From Sphingomonas trueperi (lineage in GTDB: Bacteria; Pseudomonadota; Alphaproteobacteria; Sphingomonadales; Sphingomonadaceae), in contig NZ_JAATJB010000001.1 in the NCBI RefSeq assembly GCF_011927635.1, forward strand, positions 496,001 through 560,000: a stretch of DNA of 64,000 bases, given 5' to 3'. The notes under the pieces are model-generated. The model was not told the origin of the DNA. It was given only the letters and a program-made list of their open reading frames with translations, and searched no databases. Shown one piece after another: positions 53,556 through 64,000 of the stretch (position 1 is its first letter; every line of letters starts with the position of its first letter). The position numbers and the translations under genes are program-made.

Positions 53556-55060
53556 GCCAGGGGGACGCGTCCAGGGATATCAACGCGCTCGCCAAGGGCG
53601 GGCGCACCAACATGCTCGGCTTCATCATCCGGCTGGTCGCCCGGCTGCCGTTCCTGTTCATCGCCGGGCGCTCCTATGGCCCGGAGATCGTCGGGCGGTA
53701 CGCCATCGCGGTGCTGGTCATCGAGTTCGTCGCGCTGGTGGCGACGCTCGGCCTCAAGCGCGGGCTGGCGCAGGCGCTCTCGAGCACCGACCGCCCGCAC
53801 ACCCATGTCGTATGGGACGCGATGGTCGTTGCCTTTGTCGCGGCGTTGATCGCGAGCGGCGTGATGATCCTGTTCCCACAGGCGCTGTTCCCCAACAGCC
53901 CGGTGATGGGGCTCGAGCGGTTCCTGCCGGTGGTGGTGATTGCGATCGCGCTGTCCGACGTGTCGCTGTCCGCGCTTGCCTATCGCCACAATATCGGCGC
54001 CTCGGTGACCGCGCGCGCGATCATCGAGCCCTGGACGATCAGCATCGCCGCCTGGGTATTCTCCTTCGTCTCGGCGCGCGACGGGCTGCTGATGGCCTAT
54101 GTGCTGTCGATGAGCGCGGCGCTGGTTGCCTCGATCGTGCCGTTCGTGCGCGAATATGGCCTGCCGGTGGGCTGGCGGCCGCGGCTGGCGGAGATCTGGG
54201 GACTGGCGCGGCGCAACGCGCCGCTGGCGGGGGCCGACGCCATCGAATGGGCGACGCGCAACGTCGATCGCTTCATCCTGGGGCTGCTGTTCGCGCCGTC
54301 GGTGGTCGGCATCTACTACATGGCGCAGCAGGTCGCCTCGGTGCCGCAGCGGCTGAAATCGAGCTTCGACCCGATCCTGGGGCCGGTGATCACCCAGAGC
54401 CTCGCCGCGGGCGACCGGCCGGCGGTGGCGCGGCAGGTGCGCCAGGTGGGCTTCTGGATCCTCTGCGCGCAGGCGGGGCTTGCGGTAATGTTCTCGATTC
54501 CCGCCGAGGGGATTATGGGGCTGCTCGGCCGCGAGTTCGTGATCGGCTCGGCGGTGCTGTGCATCCTGCTGTTCTCGGAAGTGCTCGCCTCGCCCGGCGC
54601 GGTGTGCGAGACGGCGTTGGTATATATTGCCAGGCATACCAATTTGGCGATCTCGATCGGCGTTTTGATGCTGCAGATCGCCTTGAGCTTCGTGCTGATC
54701 TTCGTGGCGCGGGGACAGGGCTGGTCGGTGCCGGTGCAATCGGCCGCGCCGGCGGTAGCGCTGGCGCTCTCGCTGACGATCGGCTCGGTGGCCAAGGGCC
54801 TGCTGCTCCAGGCCAAGCTCGGCGCGCCGGTGGTAAGCATCCGCCCCAGCTTCTTTGCGGCGATGGCAATCGCGGGGCTGGTCGGCGCCGCCTTCACCTC
54901 GCTCCCGCACCGCTTTGAATGGGCGGAGATGAGCCTCGGCATGCCGGCGATGCTGCTCACCTTCCTGTTCGTGATCATCCGCTTCGGCTTCGGCCCGGAA
55001 GACCGCGCGCTGTTCCGCAAGGTGCCAGCGGCGGAGGCGATGGCCGGCGAGGCGGCGTAA
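53552..55060 (+). CDS. Polysaccharide flippase (Wzx/MATE-like)
   Basis: A 502-residue membrane protein with about 12-14 transmembrane helices, of the polysaccharide-transport/flippase superfamily. The N-terminus INALAKGGRTNMLGFIIRLVARLPFLFIAGRSYGPEIVGRYAIAV is typical of sphingomonad lipopolysaccharide biosynthesis transporters. It would move lipid-linked glycans across the inner membrane. Translation starts at TTG overlapping the polA stop (TTGA). It is not next to glycosyltransferases, so its substrate is unknown. Confidence 0.88.
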   Translation: MSQGDASRDINALAKGGRTNMLGFIIRLVARLPFLFIAGRSYGPEIVGRYAIAVLVIEFVALVATLGLKRGLAQALSSTDRPHTHVVWDAMVVAFVAALIASGVMILFPQALFPNSPVMGLERFLPVVVIAIALSDVSLSALAYRHNIGASVTARAIIEPWTISIAAWVFSFVSARDGLLMAYVLSMSAALVASIVPFVREYGLPVGWRPRLAEIWGLARRNAPLAGADAIEWATRNVDRFILGLLFAPSVVGIYYMAQQVASVPQRLKSSFDPILGPVITQSLAAGDRPAVARQVRQVGFWILCAQAGLAVMFSIPAEGIMGLLGREFVIGSAVLCILLFSEVLASPGAVCETALVYIARHTNLAISIGVLMLQIALSFVLIFVARGQGWSVPVQSAAPAVALALSLTIGSVAKGLLLQAKLGAPVVSIRPSFFAAMAIAGLVGAAFTSLPHRFEWAEMSLGMPAMLLTFLFVIIRFGFGPEDRALFRKVPAAEAMAGEAA

Positions 55061-55066
55061 GCGTTT

Positions 55067-55170
55067 CCTGCCTCGGCGAAGCAGGCGGCGGGAATCCATT
55101 CGCCCGAACGTCTGGGGAAAGGACCGCCGCCCCAGCGCCAATGGCCCCCCCGCCTTCGTGGGGGTGACGG
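55067..55170. repeat. REP-like double-hairpin element, copy 2
   Basis: The left hairpin CCTGCctcggcgaaGCAGG leads to GGGAATCCATT, and the right side is CAATGG..CCCCCGCCTTCGTGGGGGTGAC. Layout and the ATCCATT/AATGG core match the copies at 1274-1370 and 61047-61142, with more divergence in the stems. It lies between the convergent flippase and purH genes. Confidence 0.65.
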
Positions 55171-55218
55171 GTAGGTGTCGCAACGCCGCGCCCCCATCGG
55201 AGGCGCGGCGCGTGCGCC

Positions 55219-56787
55219 TCAGTGCCGGAAGTGGCGCATGCCGGTGAACACCATCGCCAGCCCGGCTTCGTCGGCTGCGGCGATGACTTCGTCGTCGCGG
55301 ATCGACCCGCCCGGCTGGATCACCGCGGTCGCGCCCGCTTCCACCGCCGCCAGCAGGCCGTCGGCGAAGGGGAAGAAGGCGTCCGACGCCACGGCCGAGC
55401 CGATCGTGCGCGGGGTTGCCCAGCCGGCTTTGTCGGCGGCGTCCTTGGCCTTCCAAGCGGCGATGCGGGCGCTTTCCAGCCGGTTCATCTGGCCGGCGCC
55501 GATGCCTGCGGTGCTGCCGTCCTTGGCATAGACGATCGCGTTCGACTTCACGTGCTTGGCCACCGTCCAGGCGAACAGGCAGTCGGCCAGTTCCTGCTCG
55601 GTCGGCTGGCGCTGGGTGACGACCTTGAGCTGGTCGCGCGTAACGATGCCGTTGTCGCGAGACTGGGCCAGCATGCCCCCGGCGATCGACTTGAGCATCA
55701 GGCCGCCGCGTGCCGGATCGGGCAGTTCCCCGGTCAGCAGCAGGCGCAGGTTCTTCTTGGCGGCGAAGATCGCGCGTGCTTCGTCGTCGGCGTCGGGCGC
55801 GCAGACCACTTCGGTGAAGATGCCGCTGATCGCCTCCGCCGTGGCGCGATCGAGGGGGCGGTTCACGGCGATGATGCCGCCGAACGCCGAGACGGTGTCG
55901 CAGGCGAACGCCGCCGCATAGGCTTCGGCCAGCGTCGCGCCGCTCGCCACGCCGCAGGGGTTGGCGTGCTTGACGATCACCACGGTCGGCGGGCCGTCGC
56001 GGAATTCGCTGACCAGCTCGAGCGCGGCGTCGGCGTCGTTGTAATTGTTGTAGCTCAGTTCCTTGCCCTGGAGCTGCCGCGCCTGGGCAATCCCGTCGCC
56101 GACGACGCGCTGGGGCACGTACAGGGCCGCCGACTGATGCGGGTTCTCACCATAGCGCAGATCGGCCTGCTTCACGAGCGCGAGCGGCAGCGTTTCGGGC
56201 AGAGTCTCGCCCTGGTCGACCGTCGCGAACCAGCGCGCGATGCCCGCATCGTACGCCGCGGTGGCGGCATAGGCCTTGGCGGCGAACTTGCGGCGCTGAT
56301 CGAGCGTGGTCGTGCCGCCCATCACCAGCGCGTAATCGGCCGGATCGGTGACGATGGCCACCGACTCATGATTCTTCGCGGCCGAGCGCACCATCGACGG
56401 GCCGCCGATATCGATATTCTCGATGATCTCGTCGCGATCCGCGCCCTTGGCGACGGTCTGGGCGAAGGGGTAGAGGTTGACCACGACGAGGTCGATCGGC
56501 GCGATGTCATGCTCGGCCATCGAGGCCTGGTGCTCGGGATTGTTGCGAACCGAGAGCAGGCCGCCATGCACCTTGGGGTGCAGCGTCTTCACCCGGCCGT
56601 CCATCATTTCCGGGAAGCCGGTCAGGTCCGAGATGTCGCGGACCGTGAGGCCTGCGTTACGCAGGGCGGTAGCGGTGCCGCCGGTCGAGACGAGCTCGAC
56701 GCCCTGGGCAGCCAGAGCCTGGCCGAGTTCGACGATCCCGGTCTTGTCGGAGACCGAGAGGAGCGCGCGGGTGATCTTGATGTCCAT
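55219..56787 (-). CDS. purH: Bifunctional AICAR formyltransferase / IMP cyclohydrolase
   Basis: A 522-residue enzyme for the last two steps of IMP synthesis. The N-terminal IMP cyclohydrolase domain has [32 protein letters not shown] and [15 protein letters not shown]. The formyltransferase domain has [43 protein letters not shown] and [23 protein letters not shown]. Full length. It is the last gene of the rsmB-rpe-heparinase-like-purH run. Confidence 0.97.
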   Translation of the reverse strand: MDIKITRALLSVSDKTGIVELGQALAAQGVELVSTGGTATALRNAGLTVRDISDLTGFPEMMDGRVKTLHPKVHGGLLSVRNNPEHQASMAEHDIAPIDLVVVNLYPFAQTVAKGADRDEIIENIDIGGPSMVRSAAKNHESVAIVTDPADYALVMGGTTTLDQRRKFAAKAYAATAAYDAGIARWFATVDQGETLPETLPLALVKQADLRYGENPHQSAALYVPQRVVGDGIAQARQLQGKELSYNNYNDADAALELVSEFRDGPPTVVIVKHANPCGVASGATLAEAYAAAFACDTVSAFGGIIAVNRPLDRATAEAISGIFTEVVCAPDADDEARAIFAAKKNLRLLLTGELPDPARGGLMLKSIAGGMLAQSRDNGIVTRDQLKVVTQRQPTEQELADCLFAWTVAKHVKSNAIVYAKDGSTAGIGAGQMNRLESARIAAWKAKDAADKAGWATPRTIGSAVASDAFFPFADGLLAAVEAGATAVIQPGGSIRDDEVIAAADEAGLAMVFTGMRHFRH

Positions 56788-56827
56788 GGCCCGCCCCTCT
56801 CCTCAATCGGGCGCGCCGGGGCAAGCC

Positions 56828-58558
56828 CTATTTGGAGCGGTGGAACACCCAGTTGAGGCTGGCGCCGCCGGCGGGCGTCTCGCCGTGGATCACCAGCTGC
56901 TGGGTGCCATGCGGACGGCCGCGCGCGTCGATCCACAGGCTCTCCTCGATCGCCAGCGTGCCGCCCTTGGCGCGGAACTGCCAGAGCATGCCCGAGGCGG
57001 TGCGCAGGATCGCGCCATGCCCGTCGGCGGTGGGCGAGGCCTCGACCTGCGGGGCGAGGTGGAAGCGCACCGCAAAGGGCTTGGAGTCGATGCGGCGTTT
57101 GCCCGCGGGGAGCAATAGATCCTCGCCGCGCAGGTCGCGCCCGTCGTGCGACAGGGTCAGCTCGCGGCGGTGGAGCAGGCCGAAGCGGCGGACATAGCCG
57201 TCTTGCGCCGCTTCGATGCGGCTAGCGTGTTCGGTCTCCTGGCGCACCAGCTCGACTTCACTCACCCCGCGGCCGAGCGTGCCGTCGGCATGGATCGCGG
57301 TGGAGTTGCTGTCGTCGAGCGTCAGCGTCGAATGCGCTGCGGTGGTGCGCAGGCCTTGGACCAGCTCGGCGGGCAGGCGGGCATCGGCGGCGCGGCTGCC
57401 GCCGCAATTGACGACGATCCGGTCCGCGCCGTCCGAAAGCTCGAAGGCCAGGGTGGAGGCGCAGCCGGTCTGGGCGACACGGGCGTCAGGCGGGGGCGCG
57501 GCGTCGAGGATCAGCACCGTGCCGGCACACGAAAGGCGCTGATAGCCCCAGTCGCGCGCCTGCTTCAGCGGGCGGGTGCGCACGCCGGTCGCCTCGATCA
57601 CCTGCTCGATCCACTCGCCGCTTACCGGCGCGCAGCCCTGCCAGCTGGAGAGCCCGCCATCGCCGTGGCAGACGCCGAGCAGCGCCGCGACCATCCGGTT
57701 GAGCGCGCCGAGCACGAAGGCGGGCGGTTCGATGCGGCGGGCGGCATAGGTCTCGCACAGCAGAGTGATCAGCTGGATCGCGTCGAGCTGGCCGTCCGGC
57801 GAGCGGCCGACGGTGCCGCCATCCTCATAGACCGAGGCGGTGATCGCGCGGTTGAGCCCCGCCTCAGCAAAGGCGCGGCGCGGATCGCCGCCCGGCAGCA
57901 CCAGCCCCGCGACGGTCAGGCCTGCCCAGGCCGCCAGCCGGGGGACACCCGCCGGCACCTTGTCGGCACTACGGTCGAGATGGCGGGCACCGCGCGCCAG
58001 CGCGTGCATCACGCCCGAGCGATAGACCTGGTCGGTGGAGGAGAGGATCAGCGGCGCATGCGCCACCCAGGCGAGGATGCGCCGCCCGACCAGATCGGGG
58101 CGCCAGGCGGGGTCCGCGACCTGTTCGCCATGCACCTTGAGCCAGCGGCGCATCAGGTCTTCGGCGATCGGCGCGCCCTGCTGCCGTGTGGCGACGCTGG
58201 ACAGGTCGCGCAGCCAGGCGAATCCCTGGAGATGCTGGGTGAAGGCGGGCGACCAGTCGGGCTTGGCGAAATCGAGCGTCTCGATTGGCCGCACCTCCCC
58301 GCAGAGCCGCAGTTCGCCGTCGAGCAGCGCGTTGCCGCGCTGCGGATCGCCGAAGAACGGATCGTCGGCGGCGGTGAGCAGCTTGAGCGGGTGCCGGCCC
58401 TTCAGCCGCATCGCATAAAAGGGGGAGCGCCAGGCGAGCCGCTGGAAGCGATCGGCGATCCGGTCAGCCAGCGAAAGGCCGCGGTCGCCGCCTACCCGGA
58501 TCAGCCGCTTGCCTTCCTCGACTCCGTCGGCCGCGGAGTCCGGCGTCAGGTCGTTCAA
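56828..58558 (-). CDS. Heparinase II/III family protein
   Basis: A 576-residue protein with an N-terminal alpha-toroid (~40-330) and a C-terminal beta-sandwich, the PL12-like layout. Recognisable segments are PWSPAF-type [44 protein letters not shown] and [15 protein letters not shown] (heparinase II/III core). No signal peptide is seen, and this gene sits in a conserved housekeeping block rather than a polysaccharide-utilisation locus, so a role on an internal glycan is possible. The TTG start overlaps the rpe stop (TTGA). Confidence 0.88.
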   Translation of the reverse strand: MNDLTPDSAADGVEEGKRLIRVGGDRGLSLADRIADRFQRLAWRSPFYAMRLKGRHPLKLLTAADDPFFGDPQRGNALLDGELRLCGEVRPIETLDFAKPDWSPAFTQHLQGFAWLRDLSSVATRQQGAPIAEDLMRRWLKVHGEQVADPAWRPDLVGRRILAWVAHAPLILSSTDQVYRSGVMHALARGARHLDRSADKVPAGVPRLAAWAGLTVAGLVLPGGDPRRAFAEAGLNRAITASVYEDGGTVGRSPDGQLDAIQLITLLCETYAARRIEPPAFVLGALNRMVAALLGVCHGDGGLSSWQGCAPVSGEWIEQVIEATGVRTRPLKQARDWGYQRLSCAGTVLILDAAPPPDARVAQTGCASTLAFELSDGADRIVVNCGGSRAADARLPAELVQGLRTTAAHSTLTLDDSNSTAIHADGTLGRGVSEVELVRQETEHASRIEAAQDGYVRRFGLLHRRELTLSHDGRDLRGEDLLLPAGKRRIDSKPFAVRFHLAPQVEASPTADGHGAILRTASGMLWQFRAKGGTLAIEESLWIDARGRPHGTQQLVIHGETPAGGASLNWVFHRSK

Positions 58559-59211
58559 GCCCCGCGCAGCGCCGCGATATTGGCGGCGTATTGGGTCGGA
58601 CCGCCGGTGAAGGTCGCGGTGCCCGCGACCAGCGCGTTGGCGCCGGCGGCGATCGCCTTGGGCGCGGTTTCGCGGTCGATGCCGCCATCGACTTCGAGGT
58701 CGATGGCGCGGCCGCTCGCCTCGATCCGGCGGCGCAGCTCGGTGATCTTGGGCAGCTGGCTCTCGATGAACTTCTGCCCGCCAAAGCCCGGGTTGACGCT
58801 CATCACCAGGATCAGGTCGACCAGGTCCATCACATAATCGACCGCGTCCACCGGCGTGGACGGGTTGAGCACCACGCCGGCGCGCTTGCCGAGCGCCTTG
58901 ATCGTCTGGAGCGTGCGGTGGAGATGCGGGCCCGCCTCGGGGTGCACCGAGATCGTGTCTGCACCGGCCTCGGCGAAAGCGGCGAGCATCGGATCGACGG
59001 GCGTGATCATCAGGTGCACGTCGAAGTTCTTCGCCGAGTGCGGGCGCAGCGCCTTCACCACGGCGGGGCCGATGGTGATGTTGGGCACGAAATGCCCGTC
59101 CATCACGTCGACATGGATCCAGTCGGCGCCGGCGGCGTCGATGGCGCGGACTTCCTCGCCGAGCCGTGCGAAATCGGCCGAGAGGATCGAGGGGGCGATG
59201 CGGACGGACAT
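58555..59211 (-). CDS. rpe: Ribulose-phosphate 3-epimerase
   Basis: A 218-residue TIM-barrel enzyme interconverting ribulose-5-phosphate and xylulose-5-phosphate. Motifs: [70 protein letters not shown] and [12 protein letters not shown], supplying the metal-binding His/Asp residues. Its product, and KpsF's substrate, meet at ribulose-5-phosphate, but the genes are far apart. The upstream gap to rsmB carries two DnaA-box-like sites. Confidence 0.96.
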   Translation of the reverse strand: MSVRIAPSILSADFARLGEEVRAIDAAGADWIHVDVMDGHFVPNITIGPAVVKALRPHSAKNFDVHLMITPVDPMLAAFAEAGADTISVHPEAGPHLHRTLQTIKALGKRAGVVLNPSTPVDAVDYVMDLVDLILVMSVNPGFGGQKFIESQLPKITELRRRIEASGRAIDLEVDGGIDRETAPKAIAAGANALVAGTATFTGGPTQYAANIAALRGA

Positions 59212-59268
59212 GATCGTCTCCTAGGGAAAGGGCGAGTCGGGTGCAACCGGAGGGGGCGGGTGCCCACG

Positions 59269-59317
59269 GGTTGCGCACCGCTTCTCCACAGACTTATCCA
59301 CAGCTTGCTGCGCAACC
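59269..59317. promoter_or_regulatory. Two DnaA-box-like sites within an inverted repeat
   Basis: A consensus DnaA box, TTATCCACA (59294-59302), and a one-mismatch copy, TTCTCCACA (59282-59290), lie in the same direction 12 bp apart. They sit in the loop of a perfect 9-bp inverted repeat, GGTTGCGCA (59269-59277) and TGCGCAACC (59309-59317). The site is in the 131-bp gap upstream of rpe and downstream of rsmB. A DnaA-responsive promoter for rpe-purH is an inference. Confidence 0.5.
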
Positions 59318-59342
59318 GGGACGAAGGGCGCCGGACGTGCGA

Positions 59343-60623
59343 TCAGCGGCGGCGGAAGCGGGCGATGAAGAAGCCGTCGAGCCCGCCTTGCTCGGCCAGC
59401 ATGCCCGGCAGGACGCGCACCGAGCCGTCCTCGCGCGGCGAAATACCGGCGGGAAGCTCGTCCGCGGTCGCGGGCACCAGCGTGTACTCGGGATGGGCGG
59501 CGAGGAAGGGGGCGAGATGGGCTTCGCCTTCCTTCGCCTCGAGCGAGCAGGTGGCGAAGACCAGCGTGCCGCCCGGCTTCACCCAGCCCGCGGCGCGGTC
59601 TAGCAGCTTGGCCTGGAGCTCGGCCATCTCGGCGATCAGCGAAGGCCGAACGCGGTGGAGCACGTCCGGATGGCGGCGGAAGATGCCGGTGGCGCTGCAC
59701 GGCGCGTCGAGCAGCACCGCATCGGCGGGGGCGGCGGGGCTCCAGGTGAGCAGATCGGCGGTGACGATCTGCGCCGACAGCCCGGTGCGCTCCAGATTTT
59801 CGCGGAGACGGGCGAGGCGGTTCTCGGCGACGTCGACCGCGGTCACCTGCCAGCCGGCGGCAGCGAGCTGGAGCGTCTTGCCGCCGGGGGCGGCGCAGAG
59901 GTCGAGCGCGGTGCCTTCCCCCTTGCCGATCAACCGGGCGGGGATCGAGGCGGCGAGGTCCTGCACCCACCAGTCGCCCTCGGCGAAGCCGGGCAGCTCG
60001 GGGACGCTGGTGCCGGGCTCGAGCCGGGCGTGGCGCGGCGCGAGGCTGGTCGCGCCGGGGACGGTCACGCCATCGGTCTTGAGGCTGAGGTCGAGCGGCG
60101 GCGGGGAGGCGATGGCTTCGCAGGCGGCCTGCACCATCGCATCGCCCCAGAGCGCCTGCCAGCGCAGCGCCACCGGATCGGGGAGCATCGGCAGGTCGGG
60201 CAGCGTGGCGTTGCCGCGCATCAGCGTGCCGAACACGCCATGGACCAGCTTGCGCGGGCCGCCATCGACCAGCGGCAGCACCGTCGAAATGGCGGCATGG
60301 CCGGGGGTGCCGAGCGCGATGGCCTGGACCAGCGCGATGCGCAGCGCAAAGCGCGCCTTGGCGTCGTCGGGCAGGCGCTGGCGGGTGGCGGAATCGATCA
60401 GCGCATCGAGATCGGGCAGGCGGCGCAGCGCCTCGGCGGCGATGGCATGGGCTAGGCCGCGGTCGTTGGGTGCCAGGCCTTGCGCGGCGGAGTCGAGCGC
60501 CTGTTCGAGCGCGAGGCCGCGGCGCAGCACGGCGTCGAGCAGCTTGAGCGCGGCGCGGCGAGCGGGGACGCCGGGGGCGTCGGGCTCGCGCTCGGCGAAG
60601 CGGCGGGTGTTCGGGCGGGTCAT
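59343..60623 (-). CDS. rsmB: RsmB-type rRNA m5C methyltransferase
   Basis: A 426-residue enzyme with an N-terminal NusB-like RNA-binding domain (~20-150, AALKLLDAVLRRGLALEQAL) and a C-terminal SAM methyltransferase. SAM-binding segment: ALDLCAAPGGKTLQLAAAGWQVTAVDVAENRL. The two catalytic-type cysteines are in LLDAPCSATGIFRRHPDV and VFATCSLEAKEGE. It should modify 16S rRNA C967. MTRPNTRRF at 60623 was chosen as start; the frame upstream is not conserved-looking. Confidence 0.94.
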   Translation of the reverse strand: MTRPNTRRFAEREPDAPGVPARRAALKLLDAVLRRGLALEQALDSAAQGLAPNDRGLAHAIAAEALRRLPDLDALIDSATRQRLPDDAKARFALRIALVQAIALGTPGHAAISTVLPLVDGGPRKLVHGVFGTLMRGNATLPDLPMLPDPVALRWQALWGDAMVQAACEAIASPPPLDLSLKTDGVTVPGATSLAPRHARLEPGTSVPELPGFAEGDWWVQDLAASIPARLIGKGEGTALDLCAAPGGKTLQLAAAGWQVTAVDVAENRLARLRENLERTGLSAQIVTADLLTWSPAAPADAVLLDAPCSATGIFRRHPDVLHRVRPSLIAEMAELQAKLLDRAAGWVKPGGTLVFATCSLEAKEGEAHLAPFLAAHPEYTLVPATADELPAGISPREDGSVRVLPGMLAEQGGLDGFFIARFRRR

Positions 60624-60736
60624 GGTCAGCGCACGCCCTTTGAAAGTTCTGCTCGTTCGTACGCTACCCAAGGGTTCACTTGACCATGCTCCTTCGCGGG
60701 CCGACATGGGCCGGGCAACCAAGGAAGGCAATCCCG

Positions 60737-60898
60737 ATGGGCAAGCGACCCGACCATGTGCAGCCCCCGGCCTATCTCTCCAAGAGCCCGCCGGTGCCCA
60801 AGCCCGAACCGATGCAGCGGCCCGACAAGGACCCGCTGGAGAAGGATCCCGTCCGCTATGGCGACTGGGAGCTGAAGGGCATCGCGATCGATTTTTGA
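60737..60898 (+). CDS. DUF1674 protein, SDHAF4-type succinate dehydrogenase assembly factor
   Basis: A 53-residue protein ending in DPLEKDPVRYGDWELKGIAIDF, the hallmark C-terminus of the DUF1674/SDHAF4 family. The mitochondrial counterpart binds the flavinylated SdhA subunit and protects it before assembly. The ATG at 60737 follows AAGGAAGG. It is divergent from rsmB. No sdh genes are in the window. Confidence 0.9.
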   Translation: MGKRPDHVQPPAYLSKSPPVPKPEPMQRPDKDPLEKDPVRYGDWELKGIAIDF

Positions 60899-60914
60899 GG
60901 GCGGCGCGGGCTGC

Positions 60915-60976
60915 GAAGTTTAGGAAGTTTAGGTTCGTGCGGGTTTTCAGCCGGGCTGAAGTTTACGAAGTTTAGG
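60915..60976. repeat. Two tandem pairs of a GAAGTTTAG unit
   Basis: GAAGTTTAGG occurs at 60915-60924 and 60924-60933; a second pair, GAAGTTTACG and GAAGTTTAGG, is at 60958-60967 and 60967-60976. The 9-bp period and the spacing of 43 bp between pairs are regular. They occupy the first part of the 331-bp gene-free stretch after the SDHAF4 gene; the rest holds the double-hairpin element. Confidence 0.55.
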
Positions 60977-61046
60977 CCTGTGCGCGATTCCCGCTCGGGA
61001 ATTTCTGGCCAAGTGTGGCGCTGAAGAAGCTGCCTCGTCAACCGGC

Positions 61047-61142
61047 CGTCATCCCGGCGAAAGCCGGGATCCATTCGCCGCTCGCTAGGAGCAAGAGCCG
61101 CTGCGTAGACCCCAATGGATCCCGGCTTTCGCCGGGATGACG
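61047..61142. repeat. REP-like double-hairpin element, copy 3
   Basis: The best preserved copy: GTCAT CCCGGCGAAAGCCGGG ATCCATT on the left mirrored by AATGGAT CCCGGCTTTCGCCGGG ATGAC on the right, with about 40 bases between. Each half is a hairpin and the two halves can also pair with each other. It lies between the SDHAF4 gene and convergent msrA. Confidence 0.8.
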
Positions 61143-61229
61143 ATGCTGTTCGCGACAGCGCCGTGAATCCGACACTTCAAAGAGCCTGCCGAACATAGCA
61201 GGAACTTTGCCTGTAGGGCAGATGCCCGA

Positions 61230-61907
61230 TCAGTGCGCCAGCTGGGGGTAGGTCGAGCGGAACGCGGCGACCTTGGGCTGGTCCCAGCGCATGATGTACG
61301 GGTGCGTCGGGTGCTTCCAGAAGAAGTCCTGGTGGTACTCCTCGGCCGGATAGAAGCCGCCGGTCTCCAGCTTGGTCGTGATCGGCTTGGCGAACGCCTT
61401 GGCCTGGCTCAGCTGGGCGATATAGGCCCCGGCGATGCGACGCTGCTCGGCGGTCTGCGGGAAGATCGCGCTGCGATAGCTGGGGCCGCGATCGGGGCCT
61501 TGTCCGCCCTTCTGGGTGGGATCGTGCGCCACCGAGAAGAAGACGCGGAGCAGCGTGCCGTAGCTGACGCGGGTGGGATCATAGACCACCTTCACCGCCT
61601 CGGCGTGCCCCGTATTCTCGTTCTTGACCTGGTCGTAGGTGGCGGTCGCCGCGGTGCCGCCGGCATAGCCGTTGGTGACGGACTGGACACCCTTCACCGA
61701 CTGGAACACGGCTTCCATGCCCCAGAAGCAGCCGCCGGCGAATATCGCGGTCTGCGGCTTCTTCGCCTTGGCAACGTCGACGGCGGGCACTGGCACCGCG
61801 ACCGCCTTTACCTTCTCGATGGGGATGCCACCTGCGGCGACCAGCAGCAGGGCGCCGCCGGCGAGGCCGGCGAGGGAGAGCGGGAGCTTCAACGTGCTTC
61901 GGATCAT
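61230..61907 (-). CDS. msrA: Exported peptide-methionine (S)-S-oxide reductase
   Basis: A 225-residue MsrA. The active-site Cys is in IFAGGCFWGMEAVFQSVKG, followed by VTNGYAGG, GHAEAVKVVYDP, HDPT and FYPAEEYHQDF. The N-terminus (MIRSTLKLPLSLAGLAGGALLLVAAGG) is a signal peptide or membrane anchor, so repair of oxidised proteins in the periplasm is likely. Only the MsrA domain is present; no MsrB partner is adjacent. Confidence 0.95.
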   Translation of the reverse strand: MIRSTLKLPLSLAGLAGGALLLVAAGGIPIEKVKAVAVPVPAVDVAKAKKPQTAIFAGGCFWGMEAVFQSVKGVQSVTNGYAGGTAATATYDQVKNENTGHAEAVKVVYDPTRVSYGTLLRVFFSVAHDPTQKGGQGPDRGPSYRSAIFPQTAEQRRIAGAYIAQLSQAKAFAKPITTKLETGGFYPAEEYHQDFFWKHPTHPYIMRWDQPKVAAFRSTYPQLAH

Positions 61908-61952
61908 GATACCCCCATATAGGGAAGAAGAAGCCCCCGCGTTACAGGTCCC

Positions 61953-64000
<2,048 letters not shown>

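Noticed and set aside
50742..55456. Minus-strand frames of 741 and 754 codons
   Set aside because: They are shadows of polA and the flippase gene.
59269..59317. Replication origin
   Set aside because: Two DnaA boxes in a 131-bp gap are too few, there is no AT-rich unwinding region, and no dnaA, hemE or gidA-type neighbours are present.

Overview
The window is high-GC DNA from an alphaproteobacterium, most likely Sphingomonas or a close sphingomonad. I infer this from protein-level resemblance and gene order: DUF3576-leuS-lptE-holA, rsmB-rpe-heparinase-like-purH, a DUF1674 (SDHAF4-type) mini-protein, a PQQ glucose dehydrogenase and a 'GGRTN'-type polysaccharide flippase. I see no rRNA, tRNA, CRISPR array, prophage or insertion sequence. 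About 57 protein-coding genes are supported. Two run off the ends: a GH3 glycosidase on the left and a fused PabB/PabC on the right.

Layout. 1-7.1 kb: GH3 C-terminus, DUF808 membrane protein, a three-subunit molybdenum hydroxylase of PaoABC type and a Crp/Fnr regulator. 7.1-11.6 kb: a hybrid histidine kinase and membrane PQQ dehydrogenase. 11.8-16.1 kb: a compact ulosonic-acid operon (glycosyltransferase-like protein, KpsF, a NeuA-type cytidylyltransferase fused to an RraA/HMG-aldolase-type domain, KdsA). 16.1-26 kb: cytosolic copper-storage protein, GH11 xylanase, a large secreted protein, YihY, DinB, an SGNH hydrolase and a GH115 alpha-glucuronidase. 26.2-30.7 kb: holA, lptE, leuS and a DUF3576 lipoprotein. 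30.9-38.8 kb: an outer-membrane protein, ThiE-like, YggS, HAD, ribA, xthA, lolA and ftsK, with a structured intergenic RNA candidate between lolA and xthA. 39-42.8 kb: two coupled Gfo/Idh/MocA oxidoreductases and a UbiH-type hydroxylase. 42.8-46.8 kb: a frameshifted DUF2007 gene, a ccdAB toxin-antitoxin pair abutting tldD, a zinc-finger protein, an orphan ABC ATPase and a lower-GC Sel1-like gene. 46.9-55 kb: esterase, nadB, a beta-lactamase-fold lipoprotein, polA and a flippase. 55.2-60.9 kb: purH, heparinase-like, rpe, rsmB and SDHAF4. 61.2-64 kb: msrA, an aspartate aminotransferase and pabBC.

How the genes work together. Hemicellulose breakdown is a scattered theme: GH11 cuts the xylan backbone, GH115 removes glucuronic acid, the SGNH and LpqC-type esterases could remove acyl groups, and the GH3 could finish the oligosaccharides. 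A second theme is surface glycan: the ulosonate operon, flippase, LolA, LptE and paired sugar oxidoreductases.

The most unusual items are the cytidylyltransferase-aldolase fusion with an exact D-X20-R-D motif, the ccdAB module with an apparently leaderless promoter carrying a perfect palindrome and lying next to tldD, the folded RNA candidate with its own terminator, and a DnaA-box pair inside an inverted repeat between rsmB and rpe. Many starts are non-ATG, and three gene pairs share a TTGA stop/start overlap.
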